From Cryoendolithus antarcticus (lineage: Eukaryota > Ascomycota > Dothideomycetes > Cladosporiales > Cladosporiaceae), in the NCBI GenBank assembly GCA_002077065.1, contig NAJO01000022.1, forward strand, positions 558,001 to 622,000: a stretch of DNA of 64,000 nt, written 5' to 3'. Both the position numbers and the translations under genes were made by a program. The number at the start of each line of letters is the position of its first letter. Position 1 is the first letter of the stretch. The notes under the pieces are model-generated. The model saw nothing but the letters and a program-made list of their open reading frames with translations, made no database searches and was not told the origin of the DNA. Of the stretch, positions 43,333 to 53,508 are shown piece after piece.

Positions 43333-44697
43333 TCAATCTTCCGCCCCAGCGCCCTCCCCTGAATACCGCCTCACTCTTTCACTTACAGTCCCATGCTCCT
43401 CAACTTCCGCATCCGCCGGCCCGAATCCTCCCCAGCTCTCGAACTCCTCCGCGAACTTCACAGCAGCCTTCAAATAAAATGAATTCGCATCTCCCCAAGT
43501 CTTTCCCGCTTCCCGCATACTCCTTAGCGCCTTGACAAAGTGCGCATCAGTGCGATACCGCCCCTTCAGTGCCTTCTCGGTGACAAAGTCCCAGCCCCGA
43601 CCATCGAGCTCGACAAGCTTGATAGTGTCGATGTTGATCCTTGGTCTCAGTTGCGCAATGAAGACCAGCAGTGTGAAGAGCCACCATTGTCGGACAAGTG
43701 GGACGTGCCAGCGTGAGGGCAGTATAGGAAGGAGTACGCGGACAGCGTGGGAGGACGTGAGGAGGTGGACGGCGAAGAAGTCGTACTTTTCCTGGCCCTG
43801 GGCTGCAACGAGGAGAGCAACGGCGACTTTCTGGCTCTCGGCGAATTGCTCTTTGGGGTTCTTCAGGTCCCAGGTGTTCCAGTGCTCTAGCACTGCCGCA
43901 GCTGCAGACTCGTTGGCGAGGATGGTGGTGATATTGTCGCTTCCCCTGTGATCCAGCAGACCTTCAAATGTCTTGTCATGGCTGATGCGGTCCAAGATCG
44001 TGAAGAGGCTGTCCGTCGGCTGCTTCGAAGGCCGCGTGTACTTCGGATCGTCAAGATAGACGTGCCAGTCATTCCGGAAGCAGGCTGCGAGACCTAGAGC
44101 TTCGATGGCTATGGTACGCGAGGAAAGCTCGTGTGCGTAGCCGAGGTGGATTAGGGGGTGTCCGAGGCCTGCTATGAGGTTGTTGATCAGGGGTTCTTTG
44201 CCTTGGAGGAGAAATTCGTCGAGGAGGGCGTGCCAATCGTAGCCGTATTTTACGAGTTGGTCTTCGAAGAAATCGATGAAGGCACGTTGGTATCTGTGGT
44301 CTGGATTAGTCGTTGTGATGTGTGCCGAAGCAAGAAGGACAATGTACTCTCGCTTTCCTAGGAAGTCTCGCCAGTCGTGCCGCGCGATCTCACCAGGACT
44401 GTCTGTCCATGCTTCCAAGTGTTTGCTCTCAGCCTCGTAGACGTGATTTAATTCATCCGCATCAGCTCCCAGGATATAGGCTGAGCCGAGGACATGCGGC
44501 GTATGATTATGGAATCTAAGCTTGTTATAGATAATGCTATGATTGATGTGGTTTGCCTTGAGAAGATGCTTGATAGCTCTGGCTCGCTTCTCGGGTTTGT
44601 CTTCGATGCTGTGAGTCTCGACTTTGGGGAGGCGGATGCCGCCACCTGTGAGGAAGCTGCCAATGTCCGGCAGGGATGGAAAACGGATTTGAAGCAT
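43333..44697 (-). CDS. Questin-oxidase-like protein (DUF4243 family)
   Basis: A single exon of 454 aa. It fits the questin oxidase-like family, whose founder (Aspergillus GedK) performs a Baeyer-Villiger-type ring opening of the anthraquinone questin. Family pieces seen are NHSIIYNKLRFHNHTPHVLGSAYILGA near residues 52-79, NLIAGLGHPLIHLGYAHEL at about 173-192, and ALGLAAC following it. The C-terminal half is helical, with WWLFTLLVFIAQLRP. Many such genes lie outside any biosynthetic cluster, and no polyketide synthase is in the window, so the substrate is unknown. Its stop is only 76 bp from the converging MFS gene. Confidence 0.82.
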   Translation of the reverse strand: MLQIRFPSLPDIGSFLTGGGIRLPKVETHSIEDKPEKRARAIKHLLKANHINHSIIYNKLRFHNHTPHVLGSAYILGADADELNHVYEAESKHLEAWTDSPGEIARHDWRDFLGKREYIVLLASAHITTTNPDHRYQRAFIDFFEDQLVKYGYDWHALLDEFLLQGKEPLINNLIAGLGHPLIHLGYAHELSSRTIAIEALGLAACFRNDWHVYLDDPKYTRPSKQPTDSLFTILDRISHDKTFEGLLDHRGSDNITTILANESAAAAVLEHWNTWDLKNPKEQFAESQKVAVALLVAAQGQEKYDFFAVHLLTSSHAVRVLLPILPSRWHVPLVRQWWLFTLLVFIAQLRPRINIDTIKLVELDGRGWDFVTEKALKGRYRTDAHFVKALRSMREAGKTWGDANSFYLKAAVKFAEEFESWGGFGPADAEVEEHGTVSERVRRYSGEGAGAED

Positions 44698-45094
44698 CGC
44701 CTGGTGACACTGACGTTACTGTGTAAAGATGAGCGATAGCCGTGAAAGCAAAACTATTGGAGGCTGATCAATGTGATCAGGTGAAACATGTCATCATGCG
44801 AGGTTCAATATCGATCAGGCGGAAGGCGGTACAAAGCTAAGGTGAAGTGACCGACAAAGCTTCCCCACCAAGATGTAAGAGATCACGACATGAACATTTG
44901 AACACGTCAACAGCAATATAGTACATGTCTTTGGTGGCAAGAACTATTGTTTGAAGATAACAAGAGGCTCATCAATCAGACTATACATTTACACTTGAGG
45001 CGCCATTGCCACGTCTTTCTTAACGGCTACCAATTCGTCACATCGGAACCCCGACCAGAGACGGACGGGGTGTGTGCCGCAGCTATTAAGTCTT
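44698..45094. other. Intergenic stretch, nothing recognised
   Basis: About 400 bp, rich in A and T, between the questin-oxidase-like start and the TspO gene's 3' end. Promoter sequence is presumed. Confidence 0.4.
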
Positions 45095-45871
45095 TCAATC
45101 CTTCTTCTCGATCGTTGGCTTCGAGTTGTTTCTCAAATCCCAGTCGTTCAGATACCCAGTCCCCGCACACAGATACGTAGCGAAGCTCAACCATCCGAGG
45201 TAAGGCGCCAGCAGCCATCCAGATCGCTGATCAACCTGGCCCCAAACATAGATAAGCCAGCCATTAAGACCAGTAAGTGTGACAATATCTACGAGAGCCT
45301 CCACTGGGCGATTGTAGCCGAAGAACAGTGGCATGAAGAGCATGTTGAGCCCGAGCTGGATCGTGTACAATGTAGCGCCCTGCTTTGCGAGCGAGCTCGT
45401 GGCCGGACTGAGTGAGTTGGCGCCGTTCGTCCAAGCGAGATGTGCAGAGAGCCCCGTGAAACCGTAAAGAGCCGTCCATGCTGGGCCGAAGAGCCAGGCC
45501 GGTGGGTTACCGGGACTAGCATGATGTCAAAATTGTCCTTGTGATTGACATGGCCGAGGCTGGCTCGCGAAAACGCGATACTTACTATGAAGAGGTCAGC
45601 CGTTAATACTTACAATCTCCGTACATTCTCAGCACCAGACTCCGAACCTACCGGTTTCTTGAACGTGCCATATTGTTGCTTGGTCTTGTCGGCTAGCTTG
45701 AGCGTCAGTATCTCTGGCGACTCCGAGCGGATGGCTCCGGCAGTGTGGCTACCTACGTCGAGTGATGACATATCCCGAGGCGGTTCCCAGTAAGATTGGT
45801 AGCAGTATCGATGCTGCCGCGTTCTCGAAGATGAAAGCTGGGAGCGTGAGGGAGGGTATATAGGTCGTCAT
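45095..45871 (-). CDS. TspO/MBR (peripheral benzodiazepine receptor-like) membrane protein
   Basis: TspO/MBR proteins are five-helix membrane proteins that bind porphyrins and sterols. I support exon 1 at 45871-45757 (MTTYIPSLTLPAFIFENAAAS), exon 2 at 45713-45652 and the last exon at 45515-45095. The last exon holds the family core: NPPAWLFGPAWTALYGF, LNMLFMPLFFGYNRP, WLLAPYLGWLSFATYL and LNDWDLRN. Exon 2 ends in TFKKP with phase 0, whereas the last exon needs phase 2. Either a 14-nt microexon (CCAGCCTCGGCCAT, 45563-45550 by my count) lies between them, or the frame is broken. The family call is firm and the full gene model is not. Confidence 0.75.
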
Positions 45872-46820
45872 CTCGGTGATGTTGGATTGGGAACCGACCA
45901 GAAAGATGCGATATCAGTGCTCCGACTTTGACAGAATAAGATAGATATCAAAGAGAGCCCGAGTTGCAACCCAGTGACTTATACGTTGTCGGAAGACACA
46001 GGATGGTGTTCGGCTCTATGTCACGCCATGCTCGCAATCACCATGCATGTGCTGCGACTTCGAGGCAGTCTCAAACAAGTTAGTGCATGCGACGGGAACG
46101 GCCCGCAGGTAGCTCCTGCCGCCTGCGCCCCTCTCACTTGAGCCGACACGTCCATCGCCTCGACCTCACTTGACCTGACACCATTGAGCGCGTGTCCGGC
46201 CATCACGTCTACGTGAGCGCTGTACACAACCTCATCCGCATCACCAATACTTCACACTTGTGCGTATACCTCCCCCTCAGCTTCACGCGCTGGCGTCTGT
46301 GCCAGTCGCGCCCTCCTTCAGCTTCACGATGAGCACCTCAGTCATGCCGCTCCGCGACGTGTGCCTCAGAGCCACCGCAAGCATGGCATCTATTCCATCC
46401 TTTCCACAGCCTTAAGGGCATCATCATTCATTGAAGCACGCGTTGTTTATACTTGCTTGGCAAAGTTGTTCTCTTCTGACGCGCAATGGCAAATAGTCAA
46501 ACTACCCCCGACAGCACTTCACTCAAGCGCCACAACTGGACGCTGGAGTGAGTGTGGCTTACTTAGGGTCTTCGGGAACTCGAGCCTCCTGGACGCTGTG
46601 CATGGACTGACCGAACAATCCGGACGGGCCAAACCTCGCCACCACCCGAACACCGCATTGCCAGGCCATCACGGGACATATCTCCAAGCGCAGAGCGACG
46701 GAGTCCGAGATCTGGACCACGTCATCGGCCAGCATCGATCACGAGTCCAGCTCACAGCAGCACACGGCACAGCAGAGCAGCATCAAGCCACTCCGGCGTT
46801 CTAATACGATCATCACAGGT
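45872..46820. promoter_or_regulatory. Divergent promoter region of the TspO-like gene and ARS2
   Basis: About 950 bp between two divergent starts. It is rich in CT-runs near 46150 and 46300. No supported ORF or repeat is visible. Confidence 0.4.
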
Positions 46821-49726
46821 ATGGAGTACGCAGAGTACTCACGCGACTCGCCAGATCGCGCTCCTGTCCGCGACGGGCGCGACGACTACCGCGCAAACGA
46901 CTCTTATCGCGAGCGGCGTCGCTCCCCGGTCACTGGTAAGTTGTCCCATTCATACTTTTCCCCTCCCTATCCATCTATGTCTTCACAATCACCCCTCGAC
47001 TCATGCCTCCACCTCCTTCCGACCGACCTGAATGGGCTCTCGCTCGACGACAAGGGCCATGGAGACATGTCCTTGGACTTGAGAGATACCTCTTTTATGG
47101 ACGTCCTGGAAGACGGGGCTGGATGATCCGGAGTGGAACGACCTTCAACTTTTCCCATCACCGTCATCCCCAGAAGGCTTCGATGACACTTGCTTACGTG
47201 ACTTAGATCGTCGGGTCGATGACAGGGATCGTACTCGCCGCCGCTCCCGCTCGCCTGGAGTCGACCGCTACGCGCCAAGCCGCGTGCCTCGCGATGACTA
47301 TTACTCGCGTCGTGATCAGGAGCCACGTCGCGACCGCCGTCGATCATCGCCTGGTGACCGTGGTGCGCCGCTAACCATCGACCGCTACGTTCCGAGCCAG
47401 GCACCCAATCCCCTCAGCCTCGTCAACCCAATCGTAGACCCCATGCTGCTCGAGATCCAAGCTGGCTATACCTACTTTGCGGAACACTGGCGCCAGGAGA
47501 AGCGCATCAAGGAAGAGAGAGAGTTCGCAAAGTCCGGCAGGCGCCCAGCCATCAAAGGCGACCGTGAGATGCGCTCTGATCGCGATGCGGAGAAGGCAGT
47601 CATTCAAGCTGCCTACGACGAGTACAAGGTCAATCTGCAGAAGAAGCACGCTCAGCAATTCGTTCGTGCCCACAAGCATGAGAACTGGTTTCGCGAGCGC
47701 TACGTTGGTGAAGTCCGTGAGCCGTTCCGCGCCAAGCTTATGGGATACCGCCGCGAGCTTTACGATCTCTGGGTAAACGATCTGAACGAAGGCGTGTTTG
47801 ACAGCTTCACTCTCGAGGGCATATACAAGTCTGAGTCCAATGGTGCTGGTGGCGTACTAGAGAAAGAAGAAGGCGAGGCTACCGCTGCGACTGAAGTTCT
47901 TGGAGTTGGTGATCTGGACGCTGCATTGGGTGGTGACATCCGCGATCCGATCGCCTCGCTGCCTACCTTACTCATCAAAACGCTCGGCCCCAGTGTCGGT
48001 CGTGTCCAACTGGAGGACCTGGCCAAGGAGCATCTCGGCGAGGGCGAAGGCGGATTCAAGCACTTATCACTTGCGGACCCGAACCCGCTCAAGAAGTGCT
48101 TCCGCATGGGCTGGATGATACTCAACCCCGAGACGACAAAGGCCGATATGATGGCTACACCCGAGGCTGACAGCAGTGAAGCAGTCGAGGCGCCCAAAGG
48201 CAGCGTCGGCGAGCGTGCACTAGAGAAGATCAACGGCAAGGTCATCGAGGATGGATCCGACCGTGGCGGCTTCACTGTGCACTTCGCGCTCCATCGCCCA
48301 CCGACTGAGCCGCGCAAAAAGGCCTTGTGGGATCTTTTCTCGACTCCAGAGCGCATCGTTCGTGATGCCGAGCTCGCCACCCGTCTTGTCCGCCAGCTCG
48401 ACAATGAACTAGGCGACAACTACTTCGGCGTTGCCAAGGTTCTGCAGCGTGTCGAGCAGCTCATCGAGTCCGGCCAGCTGAAGGCGCCATCGCCGCCTTC
48501 CCAGGACAATGCCGACGAGGACATGGACGTCGCAGAGGAGAATGGAGAAATCATTGAAGAGCAGGAACCAGCCTCTGATCTCAGTACCAGCATCGAGTTC
48601 ATCCAGACCAAGAAGAACCTTGACCTCCTCGTCGAGTATCTCCGCCGCGTCCACAACTTCTGCTTCTTCTGTGTCTTCGAGTCCGACTCAGTGCACGAGC
48701 TGCAGCGCAAGTGTCCGGGTGGTCACCTGCGCCGCCCACGCTCGTCACTTACCAGCACTGCCGTCGAGGTCGGACGTGCTTCTGCAGCCGGCCAAGACTT
48801 CCCATTGAGGTCAGATCGCGGCAACGGCAGGCCAGTCTCGCCTAATGAGGATGGGGAGGCGGAGTTTGGGAGCCCAGTCATGGAGCGCAAGATGACTGTG
48901 CTACCGAGAGAGACGGTCGGCCAGTTCCAGCGCGCTTACAAGTGGGTGAAGACATTCGAAGACAAGATCTTGCAGTTGTTGGAGCCAGGGAATGTTGACA
49001 TTGTAAAGTTGGGAGGGACGTCGCTGGAGGACGGGGTTGATGATGAGTTGAAGAAGGTAAGAAAGTAGCCTGTCCGAGATGCTGCAACTTGCTAACACAT
49101 CACGACAGTGGGTCAAGCTCGAAGATTCTAATCGCATCCGCTGCAAGGTGCCAGAGTGTACCAAGCTTTTCAAGGGCATGGAGTTCTGGCGCAAGCACGT
49201 CGAGAAGCGTCACGAAGAGTTCTACGATCGCGTGATCAAGGACGTCGAGCTTGTCAACACTTACGTCCTCGATCCCGCTCACATCGCGCCCGGTCGCAGC
49301 GACGCCAACTCCAACGGCCACTACCCCATCGGCCAGAACGGCCAGCTCACAGGCACCCCTCGTGGCTTCAACCTCTCCCAGCACATGATGGGAGCTGGCA
49401 TGCCCGGCTTCAACCCAGGGATGACTCTGCCAACCGGCTGGGGTCCTCCAGGTTCAGCCACAAACCCCATCATGGGCATGATGGGTGCTACCGGTCCCAT
49501 CCGCACTGGCGGCTTGCGCAATAACAATTACCGCAACCCAGGACCCTATGCTCGCAACGATGGCCGCGCGCGTCAACCCAGCTTCACTGGAATTCGCGAC
49601 CAGCGTACGTTGATCGAGCATGGCGTCATCGGACCCATTGCCGCTACTACCGGCAGGTCTATGCGGAGCTATGAGGATCTTGACGCTGCTGTACCAACCA
49701 ATGCTTCGGCCGAGCTCGACTACTAG
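46821..49726 (+). CDS. ARS2: ARS2/SERRATE-family RNA metabolism factor (fungal Pir2 type)
   Basis: Three exons (46821-46935, 47207-49056, 49109-49726) give 860 aa. The first intron is long (271 nt). Ars2 links the nuclear cap-binding complex to RNA processing, decay and silencing in the nucleus. The N-terminus is an Arg/Ser/Asp-rich segment (RRRSRSPGVDRYAPSRVPRDDY). Next come the SERRATE/Ars2 N-terminal region (WFRERYVGEVREPFRAKLMG, then LKKCFRMGWMILNPET), a central part with YLRRVHNFCFFCVFES, and after the second intron the zinc-finger segment RCKVPECTKLFKGMEFWRKH followed by VEKRH. The C-terminus is Gly/Met-rich, with GTPRGFN. Order and length match fungal Pir2/Ars2. Confidence 0.93.
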
Positions 49727-50819
49727 AATTGGTCGAGTTGCCTTCGCAAGCTTTGATTGTGTGCACGTGGCTGACGTGCGAGTGTAGACCTTCTCCACCG
49801 GGTCGATCAGGCCTTGAGGGCATGTGAGGAAGGAATGGAGAGGAACTGTAAATTACAGTCTCGGGCGCAGAAGCTCAGTGGCATGGAGGAAGTTTGGGCC
49901 TTGCGCCCGCAACAGGCTCACTGCGTACGACTGCGAGGCAAGCGGGAAGTAATATAAATCCTCCACAAGATCGATGCGCTTCTTGCAGATCCTCCGTGGT
50001 GGATCGAAGCAGGATATGGAATGCAGGCCCGTCAATTGGGGTTGGTTCGCTCAAAGCGGAGGATCCTGACGGGATGCAATGCGTGTACATACCACATATG
50101 ATCGTCGCTCGCATTGTCAGTGGCATTGGCATGGGCTTCATCAATAGCACTGTGCCTGTGCTGCAGGCTGAGTTTTCGCCGAAAGCCACTCGTGGGCGTT
50201 ACGTGTGTGCCTAACTCTCAACTCTGAACTTCGGTCGGTCAGCCGCCTCCCTTCGCACCACAGGTAGCCATTGCCGCACTTGCGATTAGTTCACTCTCTC
50301 TCACTCCAGGTCGCGCCTCCCCTCCGTATTCTTGACGCTTCCACTCAAACCATCTGCCCGATTCTGGTGGTCATCGGTACAGTCTATCAACTCCCATGGC
50401 GCGAATCTGAAACACTGCCGACAAGCGAGTTCTTCGAGACAAACCAAACATGGGCTTGGCATCGACATCAAACAAGTCCAACCCCTTGTCGCGTCAACAC
50501 ATCCGACGTCATTTGCTACTTTCGCTTGTGAGCGTTGCGACCACGCGCTGCCACGCAACCTTGGATTGTTTGCGACAATGCTGAGATTGCTGCAAGGGCC
50601 CGTTGGCGCGAATGTAGGGTGACGCAGTGCGCGTGCTGGTATGGTGGTGTACTGATATAGAGTGAGGTATGTGGAGGTGAGAGCGCAACCCGTTCACTTT
50701 GTTGTCTTCACTGCTTCCTCATCAGAGCTCGTAGCATTACTGTCAGAGTCTCATTGCGAGGCCTGCTACCATTGTCACACCAGAGTAAGACCGAATCATC
50801 ACCAAGAACAGCAGCAACT
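49727..50819. other. Intergenic stretch containing a transporter remnant
   Basis: About 1.1 kb between ARS2 and the SUR7-like gene. Apart from the sugar-transporter remnant at 50071-50235 nothing is recognised. Confidence 0.5.
50071..50235 (+). pseudogene. Fragment of an MFS sugar transporter, broken by a stop
   Basis: The frame encodes GMQCVYIPHMIVARIVSGIG, then MGFINSTVPVLQAEFSPKATRGRYVCA, stop, LSTLNFG. This is the fourth-helix region of fungal hexose/lactose permease-like transporters, in which RGRYVCAQLSTLNFG is expected, so the stop TAA at 50212-50214 stands where CAA (Gln) belongs. Nothing before or after continues the protein, so only one helix-sized piece is left. A C-to-T change in a CpA context is what RIP would make. 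Confidence 0.7.
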
Positions 50820-51716
50820 ATGCGCTTCCTCGCCATTCTCCCCGTGCTCCTCAGCACCGCCGCCCTGATCCTCACAACGCTATGCCTATTCGCCGGCTCT
50901 CGCCCAGGTTTCATGGAGGACTACGCCCTGGTGACTCTGAACACATCACGCATAGGCCAGAATGTCCTCAATACCACTTCCTCGGAGAGCTCAAACCCCT
51001 TCATTTCGTTCATAGACAACGTGACGAACTCAGTCGAAGCAGAAATCAACGAAGGCCTGAACTCATTCGCGAAAGAACTCGGCCTCCATGACTTCTACTC
51101 CGCGCACATACTCGACTTCTGCGAGGGCTTCTACACCCCAACGGACATGCCCAACGCCACTGTATCGAAGTCCGAGATCAAGAAGAACGTCACGGACTGC
51201 AGCAACCGCACAGCTATGTACCACTTCGACCCACAGCAGACGCTGCAGCTCGAGCTGAACAATAGCGGGAACAGCAACATCAACCTCACTGATCTGAACT
51301 GGCCTGACGAGATCGATGCTGGTCTGAAAGCATTGCGGATCGCTTCGCAAGCTATGTTCGTACTGTACTGCATTGCCATCGCGTTTGCAGGAGTGGCCTT
51401 CCTGGCGGCGCTTGCGAGTATCTTCTTCACGGGACGGATCAGCAGCTTCATCAATGTGCTGATTGATCTACTGGCTTTCCTGGCGATCGGCATTGCGTCT
51501 GCGATCGCGACGGCTATTGCTGTCAAGGCTGCGGATGTGATCAACCATTATGGCAATGAGATTGGAGTGTCGGCGCAGAAGGGCGGGAAGTTCTTGATTT
51601 TGACTTGGGTTGCTACGGGTTTGATATTCGTGGCGAGTCTGGTGTGGTGCTTCGATTGCATCGCAGGTCGCAAGGATAAGAGCAGGAGGTACAAGAACGA
51701 AGGTGGCTACTCTTGA
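50820..51716 (+). CDS. SUR7/PalI-like four-helix membrane protein
   Basis: A single exon of 298 aa starting at the ATG at 50820. The layout is a first helix (LAILPVLLSTAALILTTLCLF), an extracellular loop of about 150 residues with several Asn glycosylation sites and the Cys pair in ILDFCEGFY...NVTDCSN, then three helices (MFVLYCIAIAFAGVAFLAAL, FINVLIDLLAFLAIGIASAIA and FLILTWVATGLIFVASLVWC). A short basic tail follows (RKDKSRRYK). The SUR7/PalI family acts at the fungal plasma membrane in eisosomes or pH signalling; which branch is unclear. No intron was needed. Confidence 0.8.
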   Translation: MRFLAILPVLLSTAALILTTLCLFAGSRPGFMEDYALVTLNTSRIGQNVLNTTSSESSNPFISFIDNVTNSVEAEINEGLNSFAKELGLHDFYSAHILDFCEGFYTPTDMPNATVSKSEIKKNVTDCSNRTAMYHFDPQQTLQLELNNSGNSNINLTDLNWPDEIDAGLKALRIASQAMFVLYCIAIAFAGVAFLAALASIFFTGRISSFINVLIDLLAFLAIGIASAIATAIAVKAADVINHYGNEIGVSAQKGGKFLILTWVATGLIFVASLVWCFDCIAGRKDKSRRYKNEGGYS

Positions 51717-51869
51717 GAGTGTGAACTGGAGACATGAGGCGTCGGAATAATTTGCATGAAGATTTGGGGCTACGCTGGTAGTGGCGGAGTTTTGTATGAG
51801 CGATATACCCCAGTCCCCTGTATCTATGCGAGCATTGATTGATCAGCCTTACTTCTATAATGATTCCCT

Positions 51870-53015
51870 TCAGTTGCTTTCCGTCAGCACTCGCTTGATC
51901 TCCAAGTAACCCGCCACCGCACTTGCCAACATCATCACTGGATCCGGCTGGCTGGATGTCTTCGCCAACACGATTCCATTCTTGCGATCGACAACGAGCG
52001 TCTGCCCGTGAATGCCCAATCCAATCATAATCCCTAATTTGCCACTCACAGTCCAGCAATTGCGGTACGCGAAAGTCGACTTCGCGTCACCGAACGGCGA
52101 GACCAGTGGCGCGAACGAGCCAGCTGCAAAAGCTCCCGTGTCACCACCGTGCAATATGTCATCAAGCCAAGTCTTGGAAACAAGGGAGTCGGAGAGCAAG
52201 GCCTGGCCGAGCCTACCGAGGTCTAGTACGGTGGCGCACATACCCCCAGCTCCACGAGGATTGCCAGCGCTGTCTACCGCCATCAGAGCATCGCTTTCCG
52301 CTCCAATTGGCTTCCAAATGTGCTCAGAGATGAGATCAACCAGCTTCTTCCCGCTCACTCGCTCTAAAGTCAGGCCGAGGACATCAGTGTTGACGGAGTT
52401 GTAAGCGAAGGCCCCTCCTGGCGGAATTGTCGGAGGGTTGAAGGTCTTGAGGAAGTCATTGAAATTTGTTGCTTTCTCGCCTTCATTGAGTGGCGACACG
52501 CCAAACGCGACTCGGTACTCGTGCGACGAGTCGTCGTACTGAATGCCGCTTCGCATGTCAAGTAGATGCCGAATGGTGACCTCTTTGTAGCTAGTCTTCG
52601 CAAGTTCGGGCAGGTAAATGGGTATTTTTGCTTCCGGATCGACAAGACCTTGATCAACGAGGACGCCAGTGACAAGCCCCACGACGGACTTAGTCATGCT
52701 CATCATGATGTGTTTTGTCTTCTCGTTGTTGCCGTGGGCGTAGAACCTGTGGACAAGTTCACCATTGTGCAACACCAGGAAGCCATCGGTGTGCGACTCG
52801 ACGAGGAAGCCGGTGATGTCGAGCGTCCGTCCATCTCTGGTCTTGAGTGAGAAGCTGTCGAGGGTCTTGGAGCCTTGCTCGAAGGTTTGACTTGGTTGCG
52901 AAGCTTTCTTGATGGTTTCGGTCAGAAGAATTTTGTCAACATTCGCGAAGCCCCATTCACTGTATGGGTGAGTTCGCCAGTTGGACAAATCGGCTTTGAC
53001 CTCCTCAGCAGCCAT
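51870..53015 (-). CDS. Beta-lactamase-fold serine hydrolase (class C/esterase type)
   Basis: A single exon of 381 aa from the ATG at 53015. The frame upstream has no other ATG. The SxxK motif is Ser106-Met-Thr-Lys109 (MMSMTKSVVG), and the Tyr motif is Tyr205-Asn in FAYNSVNTDVLGL. A HxG near the C-terminus (GIHGQTLVVD) replaces the KTG box, as in class C-like esterases. IRHLLDMRSGIQYD is the family's conserved helix. There is no signal peptide, so a cytosolic esterase or transacylase role is more likely than antibiotic breakdown. It converges on the SUR7-like gene with 153 bp between them. Confidence 0.87.
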   Translation of the reverse strand: MAAEEVKADLSNWRTHPYSEWGFANVDKILLTETIKKASQPSQTFEQGSKTLDSFSLKTRDGRTLDITGFLVESHTDGFLVLHNGELVHRFYAHGNNEKTKHIMMSMTKSVVGLVTGVLVDQGLVDPEAKIPIYLPELAKTSYKEVTIRHLLDMRSGIQYDDSSHEYRVAFGVSPLNEGEKATNFNDFLKTFNPPTIPPGGAFAYNSVNTDVLGLTLERVSGKKLVDLISEHIWKPIGAESDALMAVDSAGNPRGAGGMCATVLDLGRLGQALLSDSLVSKTWLDDILHGGDTGAFAAGSFAPLVSPFGDAKSTFAYRNCWTVSGKLGIMIGLGIHGQTLVVDRKNGIVLAKTSSQPDPVMMLASAVAGYLEIKRVLTESN

Positions 53016-53508
53016 GGTGGAAGACGCGATCTTGAGAAATGGGGATGATCGGCAACGTTGAAGACCTACCGCTTCCTTATGTACTTGCTCCAATGAAGCG
53101 ATGTACCTCGTCAGCTCGCATTATGTGGACCATGACCATGATCTGCGTTCAACCCACCTCGGCTGTCGTTCATCAAACATGCCGAAAAGCTGTACATTTC
53201 AGTTGCGAAAGGAAGCGGTGGAGAAAAACATGCCGTGCCGATTGTTGAGGTATGCTGCGACTCCATCAGGCGATATCAATGGGATGGAGTCGAAGTGGAA
53301 GAGACGAACACTACGGAAAGTTATCGGCCGAGATCAACCCGCAATCGGACTTGAGACGAGTACATCGTCTTACTTGCGATGCACATCAGATTATGTCGAA
53401 CACAACGAAATGCAACCTGTGACGACTAAAATCGCCTCCTAGGAAGCTTGCTAAGCATGAAAGACGAGTGTCTCGGCCGGCAGTAACGGTCCAATGTGCA
53501 CATGAATT
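53016..53508. other. Intergenic stretch, nothing recognised
   Basis: About 490 bp between two minus-strand genes. It must hold the promoter of the beta-lactamase-like gene. Confidence 0.4.

Noticed and set aside
45095..45370. A 91-aa open frame as a complete small gene
   Set aside because: It is the last part of the TspO-like gene; its first codon is TTG and the conserved NPPAWLFGPAW lies upstream.
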